Shown: positions 47,001 through 59,745 of the stretch, one piece after another | Numbering within the stretch: the first letter of the stretch is position 1 | Layout: each line of letters begins with the position of its first letter | Assembly (NCBI GenBank): GCA_021014945.1 | Contig: MU266361.1 | Coordinates: 62,001 to 126,000, forward strand | Origin: Leucogyrophana mollusca | Taxonomy: Eukaryota > Basidiomycota > Agaricomycetes > Boletales | Reading direction: 5' to 3' | DNA length: 64,000 nucleotides | Made by a program: the position numbers and the translations under genes | The notes under the pieces: model-generated | Databases searched by the model: none | What the model saw: only the letters and a program-made list of their open reading frames with translations | What the model was told of the DNA's origin: nothing

Positions 47001-48203
47001 GAGGGTGAGGTTGCGATGGACGTAGATGTGGAACTCCCAACGGAGCAACACACTCCGCCTCCACCGACATCTGCTTTCCGGGCAGATCCTACTGATGAAG
47101 TCCCACATCCCGACGTCGAAGGCGCCATCACTCAAAATGAAACGCGAACTGGTCTCCGCTCAGATCACGAATCTCTGCTCCCTGATGCGTCTGCTCTCAA
47201 GGCCGACGACGTCCCCATGGAGTCCGAAGTAGAAGAGGCTTCCATCGAAGCCGCGCTACGTGCGTGGCAAGCGCAAGGCCAGCCACCGTCCAGCGCGGAC
47301 GAGATATGGCGACTCTACTCATCCCTCACGCACGACCTCTCCTCCCAGCTCTGCGAGCAACTTCGGCTTATCCTTGCTCCTACTCTCGCAACGCGTCTGC
47401 GGGGCGACTACCGCACAGGCAAGCGCCTCAACATGAAGAAGATTATATCCTATATCGCTTCGGACTACACCAAGGACAAGATCTGGTTGCGACGTACACG
47501 CCCTAGCCAGCGAGAGTACCAGGTGCTCATTGCCCTGGACGACTCGCGAAGTATGGCCGAATCACACAGCGTCCACCTTGCCTATGAGACCCTTGCACTC
47601 GTGGCGAAGGCGCTTGGGCGACTGGAGGTTGGAGATATTGCGATTGCGAAGTTTGGGAGTGGAGTGGACTTGTTGCATTCATTCGACGAAGGACCGTTCA
47701 CGGATGCAGCTGGGGCACGTGTGCTAGGGGCGTTTGGTTTCGATCAGCGGGCGACAAACGTGCTGAGCCTTGTGGAAACAAGCTTGGGAGTACTGGAACG
47801 CGCAAGAGAGCGAGCGATGAGCGCTAGTGCTGGGGAGCTCTGGCAGCTTGAGATCATCATCAGTGATGGAATCTGTCAGGATCATGAACGACTTCGGACG
47901 GTGCTGCGGAAGGCGGCGGACCAGCGGGTCATGATCGTGTTCATCATTATTGACTCGCTGCATCCCGCAGCGCCCGCACCCACGACGACCGCCAACACTG
48001 GCGCGACGGCGAATCAAAATTCGATACTGTCTATGAACCAGGTCGCGTATAAGATGGTGGAAGGCCGGATGGAGCTGCAAATGGAGCGGTACCTGGACTC
48101 GTTCCCATTCGAGTATTACGTCGTGCTGAGGAGTGTGGAGACGCTGCCGGAGGTGCTATCGGGGACGCTAAGACAGTTCTTCGAGAGGGTGTCCGAAGAA
48201 TAG
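32036..48203 (+). CDS. MDN1: Midasin (Mdn1/Rea1), giant AAA ATPase of 60S ribosome assembly
   Basis: Starts MASSTIHDPLTINLERQT and ends near FFERVSEE; about 5,000 residues over mostly large exons. Six AAA modules are seen by Walker A motifs: SSPPSSGKS (33110), GETGTGKTS (34195), GPTSSGKTS (35629), GETGSGKTS (36513), GSPGVGKTS (37762), GRHDSGKTH (38683). Walker B motifs are clear in modules 2-5 (ILLDEINLA, WIVLDELNLA, VFLLDEISLA, WVLLDEMNLA). Module 1 has VFEDID, and module 6 has VVLDGANLC without the catalytic Glu, as is usual for that module. A long helical linker follows (39900-45500), then a highly acidic Asp/Glu stretch (45520-46580), then the MIDAS/VWA domain with LDDSRSMAES (about 47536) near NMKKIISYIAS. 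Midasin pulls assembly factors (Rsa4, Ytm1) off pre-60S particles through its MIDAS domain. Introns are sparse in the AAA ring and cluster at 39950-41590 and 44500-44950. Confidence 0.97.
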
Positions 48204-48381
48204 AATAATGTACTTGAGGATATCTATTTTTTTTAACTATCGAGTCAATGTGTCAATGTAATATGTTCATTTTGTTGACTGGCCCAGTTCACTTGTGAAC
48301 TCGTGTGAGGGATGGGTATCGAATTATTCCTGGTCCGCGGGCTGCAAAACATGGTCTAAGATAGTATCACTGCTCCTGCTG

Positions 48382-49472
48382 CTACGATGCCTTCGCACTC
48401 GTTCTTCCCATCGTCCACACTTTTCGCTGATAGTCCAACAAGATTGGCACCAGATCTGAGAGGCCGAAGTCCGGCCAGTAGGTATCGATCATTTGAATCT
48501 GCGTGTGTTCGCAGCACTATTGTGAAGTGAAAACCGGGTTGGTTAAGGTTTTGCGAAGAGAAGCGGAGAACGGAGCAAGGTAAGAAAAAGGTACACTTGA
48601 CATACCTGCCACTGCATAAACCCACTGAGTCTTTTGACGCCGCTTGTGCGGATGAAAATATCGAGGGGTGGTGTGCCAACCAGGGAGGTCATTAGGTGGT
48701 CGTCAATCGTTTGTTCGTTTATTTTTCTATTTGGGATAGGGATATAACGTCAATAACCGCAGAAAGTTGGTCAAAAGGAGAGCACAAAAGTCGGGGGGGA
48801 ACTATGAAATGAGTCAAGACGCACGAAACATTGGCACCGTCACTGAAAAGACCATGGCGGACAACAGACTCGACAGCGGTGGTAATTTCATGGCGGGAGG
48901 TGTAGGGCATGCAAAGGTTGAGGACTGCTCTGTGGCCACAGCATGTCAATGCCAAAGAGGAGCGCGGTGGATGCGAATGAAAATGTACTTGTTATTATGG
49001 CGAGTCAAGCCCTCGGCCTCCTCGACAGCAGCCTGTACTGCAGGAGGTAGCAGGGACTTATTGCCCAGAACATTGAGGCGCACACCATACTTGTCTAGCA
49101 ATGCTCTAGGGTTTATTAGACGCAAGACAAGTATGACCTATCGAGTACATACCCATGCCGAGATATCTCTCGCAATTTCTCCTCTGCCAATTTCATGAGG
49201 GCGTCCACCTCGGCGGGTGAGCGGTTAAAGTTCTCGATGGAGAACGCGTAGACCGTGACACAACCAACTTTCAGGCGCATGCATATTTCGAGAACCCTTC
49301 TGAGTGCATAGAACCCGGCGGTATGACCTTCTTCGACTCTTTTCCCGCTTTTCCGGGCATACCGTCTATTCCCATCCATTTCGAATGCGACATGTCGTGG
49401 CACTGGTCCTGCGGCTAGAACTGCGAGGAGGAGGAGTGAAAGCTGGGTTTGTAGCCACGAGAACAGAGACAT
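48382..49472 (-). CDS. RER2: cis-Prenyltransferase (dehydrodolichyl diphosphate synthase, Rer2-type)
   Basis: Makes polyprenyl diphosphate for dolichol at the ER membrane. [20 protein letters not shown] is a hydrophobic N-terminal segment. Catalytic region I reads [17 protein letters not shown] (Asp of MDGNRR), followed by GHTAGF and [22 protein letters not shown]. After an intron come [25 protein letters not shown] and [14 protein letters not shown]. Then comes [33 protein letters not shown], and after the last intron [21 protein letters not shown]. It ends [10 protein letters not shown] (stop 48382). The RTSGV form resembles yeast Rer2. The usual RLSDF motif reads RLSGF here. The C-terminal RxG motif typical of the Nus1/NgBR partner is absent, so it is the catalytic subunit. 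Divergent from the phosphodiesterase gene. Confidence 0.92.
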
Positions 49473-49602
49473 TATAAGCGACCTTCTACGCGCGTGCCAC
49501 GATCGAGGAACTGCGAGGGTCGATATTTGTAAGCAGCACCGCCACTATAACACTGCAGCCGAGAGGGTACTGTTTTGGTTACGCTGCCAGTCCTGTCTCT
49601 TG

Positions 49603-49623
49603 GACTTTGACTTTGACTTTGAC
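49603..49623 (+). repeat. GACTTT hexanucleotide repeat in a divergent promoter
   Basis: GACTTT repeated three times plus a partial unit, 29 bp before the phosphodiesterase start and in the 179-bp region shared with the cis-prenyltransferase gene. Confidence 0.8.
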
Positions 49624-49651
49624 GTTCTACAGCTAATCTGCGGCGTATATT

Positions 49652-51986
49652 ATGGCGCACTCTAATGGAAAGCAGACAATTCCACCCCCAGACGATGAGG
49701 AACGCCAAGGTCTTCTGTCGGCCGTAGATGCACAGGATAATGACCAAGAGCAAGACCTGCAGGACAAGTCAGAGTCGGCGCCCCACACCTCCAACAAATG
49801 GAAATTACTAGCAGCAGCGACAGGCATAGCTGTCGTTGCTGCCCTTGGATCTCTGGCTCTGTGGGACCGCGCGCGCACCGTTCCTCGACGGACGCCGCAC
49901 TTTGACAAGGACACTGTATTCAACAACGGTACTCATGATTTTAAACGCACCGTGCTTATGGTATCTATTGACGGCTTGCGGTGAGTCACCTTCATATCTT
50001 GAAGGAAGGGTGATACTCAATCTATCGCTCAGAGCGGACTACCTCGACCGCGGGCTGACACCGCATTTACTTGATATTAGCAAGAAGGGCCTGAGAGCCA
50101 AGTACATGAAGCCTATATTCCCTGTGAGTGATATCCTTGAACAGCCGTGCAAAGCTAAACGCGACTTGGAGCGTATATAGACTCTCACATTCCCGTAAGT
50201 CACCGTTTCCCGTCTGTTACTCTGACTCACCAAACCAACTTCCAGTAATCACTGGTCCCTCATGTAGGTCAATGTCGCGATCTTACTGCTTTCCGTACTG
50301 AAGGAGCATAGGACTGGACTTTACGCCGAGTCTCACGGAATCATTGGAAACAACTTTTGGGACCCCGCAACTAATACCGAGTTCTTTTATAACCGTATCG
50401 AGTCGTGCTGGAACGCGAGCTGGTGGTTCGGCGAGCCTGTAAGTGCTTGGGTTTCTTGCCATCTTCACCCAATGTTTTACCACCTCATGACGTACTCTTC
50501 TCATGCCTGCTCCCCTACCGACCGCCTATCACCGTCATTCCCAAACCACTAATCTAATGCGACGTCAGATGTGGGAGACTGCCGAGCGCGCAGGGATCAA
50601 GACCGCCAATCTTATGTGGTGCGGACCCATGCAAACAAGTGGTAATGTATAGGTTCACTGATGCAATTCGACAGGCCTGGTCCTCCCCATACGACGTCTG
50701 GCGCATCGTCGACATACTTCGTTCCGTGGAGAGTGAGTACCTTCTGTCTGTCATGGGAATCGCACCTCCCGCCGCCCATGTGCCCCCATGGCGAACGAGT
50801 CTTTTTTTTTTTTTTTCGTCCAATGCTGAAATTCGCGCTTTGACTGAACGTAGGATCACGTCCCCCTGAGCGAAAAACATGACCAGTTACTCGCGTGGAT
50901 CGATATGCCGTTCGAAGAGAGGCCGCAGTTACTCCTCGGTGAGTAGTCTTTCTATTATCGTTCGTCCACTCATACTTATATGTATTCCTTACACACTTTT
51001 GAATTGTAGCCTACGAACCTTCACTTGATCAAGCAGGACACGCAACAGGCCCTGGCTCCGCTCGTATCAACGTGCGCCCCTATCCTCCCTTTCCCTCTCG
51101 TATACTCACCTTGCTCGCCCCAAGTCAACGCTCCTGACAATCGACCGCTTCGCTCGTACCCTTCAAGCCTCTCTCGCTTCTCGGAACCTCACAGATATAG
51201 TCGACGTCATCTTCGTTAGTGATCATGGTATGGCGGACACGAGCCACCCAGAGTGGGTGTATGTCGACGACAGCGACATCCTTGGAGAGGAATGGGGACT
51301 GGTCGAGCATCGAGATGGTAAGTCGGCACCTCGACGGGGGAACTACCGGCTTTTCCGCTACCTGATCCTGACGAACCAACCCACAGGCTGGCCATCAATG
51401 GGCCTGCGCTTTGCCCCTACTGCAAACACGTCGCATATTCTCGAGAAGCTGCTAGTCGCCTCTCAAGCGTCCGCATCATCAGCGCCAGATTCGAAGCCTA
51501 AATTCGACGTCTACACGACGCCCCAGCTCGGCTTCTCGCCCGCGCCCCAAGACGCGGCAATGCCCTCCCGGTATCACTTCGCAGCAAATGAGCGCATCGC
51601 TCCGATCTATGTCGTCCCGAGGATGGGGTACGCTCTCACGAGCAGGAAGGACGGGAATGAGGGAATGACACTTGGGGTGAGATCCGTATTCCTCTGCAAT
51701 TCAATGGGCCCTGACCATACTCACGCTGATCTAGAACCACGGATACGACAATGATGAATTAAGCATGCGCGCGATGTTCGTCGCCCATGGGCCGTTCTCT
51801 ACTGGGGCCAAGGTCTCGTTCTCTGCTGGAACCAAGGACGCGTGGCACTCAACTGAGGAGGACGCGTATGTTATCAATGGGTTCGAGAACGTGCAGATCT
51901 ATGGGCTGGTTATGAAGTTGCTTGGTATTGAGGACCGGGCAGCGCCGACGAATGGGACGGAAGGGTTCTGGGACGCGTATTTTTAG
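49652..51986 (+). CDS. Type II membrane nucleotide pyrophosphatase/phosphodiesterase (ENPP-like)
   Basis: A 50-residue cytosolic acidic N-terminus precedes one membrane anchor (WKLLAAATGIAVVAALGSLA), so the catalytic domain faces the lumen or outside. Family motifs in order are KRTVLMVSIDGLRADYL (metal Asp), KPIFPTLTFPNHWSL (catalytic Thr), TGLYAESHGIIGNNFWDP, and a MWPGPP..TYFVPW segment formed across an intron. Then come YEPSLDQAGHATGPGS (metal Asp and His) and DVIFVSDHGMAD (Asp and His). The C-terminal part has PRMGYALT, NHGYDND, RAMFVAHGPFS and EGFWDAYF (stop 51986). All zinc ligands and the nucleophile are present, so it should hydrolyse nucleotide or lipid phosphodiesters. About nine short introns; one contains a run of 15 T (50802-50816). 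Confidence 0.92.
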
Positions 51987-52392
51987 ACACCACAGGCATA
52001 GGTGGGGACGGCGCGGGGGTGGGCGTGGATGATCTAATAGGCTATGTGGTACATTGTGTACATGTCAATGGTTCGGCTAGCTACGTATATACTGCGCTCC
52101 AGATAATACCAACATCGATATCTAGATGCGCTCGAGTGGAATATAGAAACTTTCGGAAGTAAAAGCAGGAGTCAAAAACACTTGAAATGCACGATATGAT
52201 ATAGTGTATCTAGAGCAAATTCATGTCACTTTCATGTGGCCGGGCCTTGGAATTAAACCCGTACAGATGCGTAGGAAACATATTTACTTAACGATAAAAC
52301 GCGAAGACATCTGGTTAACATTAAATAAGGTCGTATAAGTTGCACCATCCATGGCGCTGATCCACACACTCCGCCGCTTCTCACAATTTAAC
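51987..52392. other. Intergenic between convergent genes
   Basis: AT-rich 400 bp between the phosphodiesterase and SYLF-protein stop codons; nothing coding. Confidence 0.5.
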
Positions 52393-53411
52393 TCAGCCCT
52401 CAGCATCGAATACCATATGGTTCTGACCACCGCCAACCTGAATGTGCTCACCCGTCTCTGTAGGGACGTATGCTGCCTGTGGAACCCCTGTCTCGTCCAG
52501 CCCTTCCGCGGCCTCGATGATCTCGTACAGGCGCGATGCGACCTCGGGCGGCGGGACGCGTCCGCCTAGGATATCCCGTGCGGGGACTGGAGAGCCGTAG
52601 AACTCGCGGTTGGCGTCTTTACGCTCGATCAGGACTGTCCCTTCAAGCGAGAGGCCCGCAAAGAGACCTATGTGACGTGTAAACAAACTGAGAGCATAAA
52701 GCGAATCAGGGCACAAACGCGCACCCTTTGACTTGGAGTATGAGAACATCGGCGCCGGATGGGCCAAGCTCGCCTGTACACTGCCACCTGTTCCAATCGG
52801 TCCCGCGGAGGCACTGATGTTCCCCCCAATGGTAACATTCCCGCCCATGGAGAACGCTTTCACGGCGTCCTCGCTGTTAAGCACGATGACGAAGTCCGTG
52901 ATGTCAGCACCAATCTGAAGTCCCCACCCAAGTCCGCCTGTGGCGATACAGGAGGGTGCGGACCAAGAGCCGTCTGCCAAACGGGATATGACGAGGCCTG
53001 AGCCGGCTTTTCCAGAGAACATGAAGCCAGCTTTGATGACTTGGAATACAGCGAGGCCTGTGTGGTGCAGTGAGTTGGAGTGATTGTGGGTGGTAAAAGG
53101 AAGCTTACCGCGTGCATGGAGGAGAACTGCCTTTGGTATTGAGTTGAGGGCGGACTCGGGGCGGTCGGGGTCAGCTAGACGTGTCGAGATTATGGTTAAT
53201 GTCGATACTATCGTATAAATGACGTGAAAATAGACATACCGAGGAAACTGTTGAGGATCTTGGCGGCCTTGTCTGCTTCGCCTGGCAGAGTGAAACCTTG
53301 GACAAAGTCTCTCGATCCTGAGGCAACGCGGGAAGAGCCTTCCTTCACAAATGCCGTTGCCTGTATTCCAGCTTTCTGTGCGCCACGTTTGAATTTATCG
53401 AGCATAGACAT
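52393..53411 (-). CDS. SYLF-domain protein (Ysc84/SH3YL1 type)
   Basis: ATG 53411 begins MSMLDKFKRGAQKAGIQATAF. After KILNSFLG an intron leads to ADPDRPESALNSIPKAVLLHARGLAVFQV and then KAGFMFSGKAGSGLVISRL. The SYLF core continues WSAPSCIATGGLGWGLQIGADITDFVIVLN, AVKAFSMGGNVTIGGNISASAGPIG, AHPAPMFSYSKSKG. After an intron comes LFAGLSLEGTVLIERKDANREFYG, then a C-terminal helical segment ending GGGQNHMVFDAEG (stop 52393). SYLF domains bind phosphoinositides and, in Ysc84, actin at endocytic sites. The C-terminal SH3 domain of yeast Ysc84 is absent, so this is the short form common in filamentous fungi. Confidence 0.9.
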
Positions 53412-53848
53412 GGTGAGCGTCAGTGATGAGCGTAGTAGCTGTGATTGATGGCGCTGTTGGGGGGAGCTGTGTGCACTGGGGTTAGGGTTGCCCAATGACT
53501 TGCCAATATCGCTTATGTAAATAAAGCTCTGAGTTCGTTGCGAGCTTGAACTCAGAACTTGACTTTTAGAGGACCTACATAGCACACCTAACGGGAGATC
53601 ACCATACATGGCCAGAACAAATGACCTTGCTCCAGCTCGGACGGTCCTTGGTGAGTTGCAGGACCAACTTTACTACTGACGGCACTCCAATATTTATATC
53701 TTCTCTCATTTCCTCCACGGATGTCACCGTAGGTACAGATGTAGTCGCAGCAGGGTTGTACATACTACTCCCCTGATCCTGCTGTGGTCAAGATGGATCC
53801 CAGCGCCGCACTTTGACCTCACCTGAGCGAACCCAAACCGTGGACGCT
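53412..53848. other. Intergenic between divergent genes
   Basis: Promoter space of the SYLF gene and of the uncharacterised gene downstream. A short ATG frame at 53793 stops after eight codons. Confidence 0.4.
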
Positions 53849-55510
53849 ATGGTCCCGGCTGCTGCCGCCCTACCAGTTATCGGCATTATCCTGAAAGGCT
53901 GTCCATCGAGTCAATCATATGGTACCGGGGGGTCTACTCTCACGCCGGACATTCGTGGTATCGACCTTGTTGAAATGGATCCCATTGCACTAAGCAGCGA
54001 TGCTCTCCTGAACCAAATCCGCGACCTCGAGGGATGTTCCACACTGATCAACACATCTTTCATAAAGGTCGACCAGTTCCTCAAGGACAAGAGCACTCAT
54101 TCGTCTAGTTCCGTCTCAGCTCACCCCGCAGAATCCCTGGAAAATGACCAACGGACTGCACTATGGGGCACCTACCGCGTTGTAAGTACAACTAGTATCA
54201 CCGACCTGTACGCTGGCTGAAGTATGGCTATGCATTGAAATAACCATATCTCCTCAGAAATATGGTGCGGCCCTGAGGCACTCCCATCTTATCGCCAGAC
54301 AGGTTGGTGATTCCGTCAAAAGTACTTTCTTTCACTTGAACCCACTCCGATTTTCGATGCTCATGATCTGAGCAGATATTGCCACGCCTGCGCCGACGAC
54401 GTCGACAACGGACATCACAAAACTTTTGGCCCACCATAGGATGGTAAATGAATGATTGGTATTATCTAGCATTCGTCCTGAGTCTTGCACTACAGTTACT
54501 CAAGAAACACAAGGGCCAAGCAGGTACCCTAGTCGACGAGTTTACCACACTTGAGCACAATGTCAAAAAGACTGCTGCCAATATAGCGGGTATGAAAATC
54601 GACGCGGATAGAGTTAGCTGGGGCTTCATGAAGCTTGGTGACGTCTGGATGGCAGTGTCCGCCGTGCTGGAGTCTCTCATCGAACACATGGATCGTCCCC
54701 CCAGCGACCCCTTGTACAAGGTGTGTTTGTCTTCGTACTAGCGTATCAGTGCGATGAGAAGCTAACTCCCGGTCGCGCTCTCTGAACTTATTGCCTTAAG
54801 GAGGCGATTGGAACATTAGGCAGTGCAATGGCAGAATATGAGAAGGTTACCGGCGCTCCCGCAAACCCACCTAGCACTCGTTTCCGACGCCCATATCCAC
54901 CTACCTCGCAGAATCAGACATCAAAGCCGTGTCGCAGAACCAGTAGGCCCATCTGGGTCAAAACACATGGTCTAACGTGTACGCCTCTCCACCCCCATCC
55001 AGCGCATGCTCGAGAACTCACCTACGTTATCATCGAACATAGCGGAAAGCACACTCGTTGGCCCTAAACTGGAACAAGATGTTGGATCTGAGGCAGCGAG
55101 GCACGACTGAGATGTGGAGGATCTGGGTAACTTCCGGAGCTGCTACGCCTAAGCATAGTGGCGAGAACGATCCGTTCGTAGTATTGGTACAAGAAGGTCG
55201 GAGTAAGTTCATCGGGCTCGAACTTATCGGGAGCATCGATGACGGCCAGCATTATACCCATGCAAATAATTCCCGCCGTTCAGTCGTCCGATCTTCCATG
55301 GCTGCCTTTACCTTGCTCAATGCCGCACACGAGCCATTGCTCGAAGAGACATCGAGGTTAACGCCATTTCGTAACATCCCTTACTCCTTCGATCAACTTT
55401 GCTTTGGGTTTCACCACTGTATGGCGTTGGCGAGACTCAAGGTCGAGACACGAGACAAATTATATTGGACAATCCTGAAGTCACCAAGAAAAACCAATGA
55501 ATACCTGTAG
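53849..55510 (+). CDS. Uncharacterised multi-exon protein, model tentative
   Basis: No known domain recognised. Several exon-like stretches can be joined at good splice sites. They include PVIGIILKGCP, LTPDIRGIDLVEMDPIALSSD, LLNQIRDLEGCSTLINTSFIK and ALWGTYR. After introns come KYGAALRHSHLIARQ and IATPAPTTSTTDITKLLAHHRM, then LLKKHKGQAGTLVDEFTTLEH and NVKKTAANIAGMKIDADRVSW. The next are KLGDVWMAVSAVLESLIEHMD and EAIGTLGSAMAEYEKVTGAP. The helical, Lys/Glu-rich middle section looks like a coiled or helical bundle. A last open frame (55058-55510) carries WRIWVTSGAATPKH, FVVLVQEGRSKFIGLELIG and SVVRSSMAAFTLLNAAH, and may be part of this gene or a separate one. It ends 24 bp before the convergent glucoamylase stop. 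Start and joins are uncertain. Confidence 0.45.
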
Positions 55511-55533
55511 GAGCAGTCGTGATAACAGGAGGC

Positions 55534-57656
<2,123 letters not shown>

Positions 57657-59745
57657 GGTGACCTGAGGAAAATGGCTCCCTGCGAAGGCCTCGCAGAGGC
57701 TATCTTTATATTGGACTAGTAATTGATGCATACAGTCGCTCGGATGAACTGGGGAACGGGAACCGAAGAACTTGAGGTCAGGCGGCCACGGTTCCACATG
57801 CTTTTAAAGGCCCACTGCGTGACGATAGTGCGACGATGCGAACGCGACACGAATTCCAAACTATGATGCCCCCCATGGCCCCAAGATGAATAGACATCAA
57901 GGAGGTTCATCGAGTACCTTTTGAAGACCCATTCAAGAAAGATCAAGGCAGTACGGCTGACGCCTGCGGATCACCGCTCAATTGACACCGTATGTAACAG
58001 TTTGTTGCCGGTCAGTCGCACTCTCCCCACAGTCGACATATTCATGGAAGATGTACCTCACGCGTCTCAATTCGCAATTTTCGAGCCAGCAACTCCCGAG
58101 TCGAGACTCTGGAATCACATGAAAGGACTGTGCTGGCTAATCAAGACAGTGCTAAATTGGTTCGCACTGTCGCAATCAGTTGCTGGAATCTGGTGAGACC
58201 TTTACTGCGTGAGGCACTTCTGCAATTCACTCATACAAACATAGTCTTGGAATTCGATGTATGTGTGTGAAGTTAGCACGACATAGAACGTCGCTGACAT
58301 TTGCGCTGTCAACGCAATCCGAAATGAAGACCGCAGGCGTTCCAACCCTTGTTTGAACCTTCGTCAATCGACCGCATAAACATCGTTGAATAGCAATATT
58401 GAAAGACGCCATCAGCTACATAGCTTGCATAGGCCAAGCGATCGCAGAGACCTCCCGAGGCAGCGAGAGCCACACAACCTCCACTTGAAGGTCACCCCGC
58501 GCTTTCGATTCGTCCGAATAATTGCTATGCATCATCCAGTGAAGAGCATTGGTGATTGAAAGGAGACGAATATATCCCATTGGTGGTCTCCGTTGCGCCG
58601 ATTACTTTGTGTCAGTCCAGGCGCAGTGGTTACGAGAGGTTGCCTCGTTTCATATATTGCTCGGCGCTTGACAGGAGGATCCGGAATGGTCGACTCTGGT
58701 CATTAATATGGCTACAGGGAAAATTCCATATCGTATACAATAGGGGGCCAATTTCTTAAAAGATAATTTGTAGAATTCGCGACACAAAGGAGTTCGCCTT
58801 CGTATAGTCAGATACGCCGAAAATATGAAACTCGGGCGCAAGTCTGGATGGCCGGATAGGACGCAGATGTTTCCCTCTTGAATTGGACCATGGCCGCCGT
58901 CGACTTGCCATCCTCGAGAACCGTTGCGCGCAAAACGGAGCCGACTCAACGATCCTTGACGTTCGTCCGTCGACGAAACCAGCATATGTACTTCTGTACA
59001 GAACAAAGCTTAATAAACCTGTAGACGTTCCTAATCGGATGACGGGCTTACGGGACAGCGTCAATCTTTCTCCAAGCCTCAGAGAACCGGAACTAGGCCA
59101 AGTTTTCCAATGGAGATTTGGCGCGGTGGGCACAGCTCTTCAAAGCTCAAACCGCGGCACAATGCTTGAACCATGAATGGATGTGCCCGCCGCAACATTG
59201 GCTGCCTGAACTCCAACCTCATCTCAAGGTCTCAACAACTCCGCAGATCGAAAGCAACCTGAGAAGTGGCAGGGATTGCAGTAAGGCGGTGCCGATCTGC
59301 AGGGGTGGTATGAATGCAAAGTTTGATAAGGACCATAAGGACATATTGCGATTGGTAAAGCAAGCGCTGGGAGATATTCGTCTGCGTACATGCGCTGGAG
59401 CTGCTCTGAGTTGCCAAACCTTGCTATGATGCGCCTATGGCAAATGCCACTCGCGAGTAAGCTGGGGGCCGACCTTGTTCCAGTCGCTACAAGCACATGA
59501 TCACGAGGATATCGAGCCAAGAGTCAACCGATCAGCTGCCAACACATGAGGAAGGCACTGGAAGCCCCAGGGTGACAGGAGGCAGCCAGACCTACTCCGG
59601 TAATTTCCGAGCATAGTGGCGCAATTTCCTTACACGCGTTTCTCTGCAGGCTTGATGCTGTCACTGAGGTAAGGGCTGAAGCGACCTCTGACCACAGTCA
59701 TAACCATCATTATCGTCGATTCTCTCAAACCAGCGGGCTAGCAAA
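57657..59745. other. 2.1-kb intergenic region, no gene recognised
   Basis: Contains the glucoamylase promoter (TATA at 57701) and, at the right, the promoter of the RING gene. Open frames of up to 125 codons (58650-59176, both strands) overlap each other and lack conserved motifs or coherent splicing. No repeat or transposon end was recognised by eye. Confidence 0.45.
57701..57710 (-). promoter_or_regulatory. TATA box of the glucoamylase gene
   Basis: TATAAAGATA on the minus strand, about 45-55 bp before the ATG at 57656, which implies a short 5' leader. Confidence 0.5.

Noticed and set aside
47264..47506. Alternative frame inside the midasin C-terminus
   Set aside because: The main frame carries the VWA/MIDAS domain without interruption here.
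50802..50816. Run of 15 T as possible terminator or retroelement poly(A) trace
   Set aside because: Lies inside an intron of the phosphodiesterase gene, with no element next to it; an ordinary homopolymer tract.
58650..59176. Overlapping frames of about 100-125 codons on both strands
   Set aside because: They overlap in opposite directions without motifs or splice continuity; not supportable as a gene.
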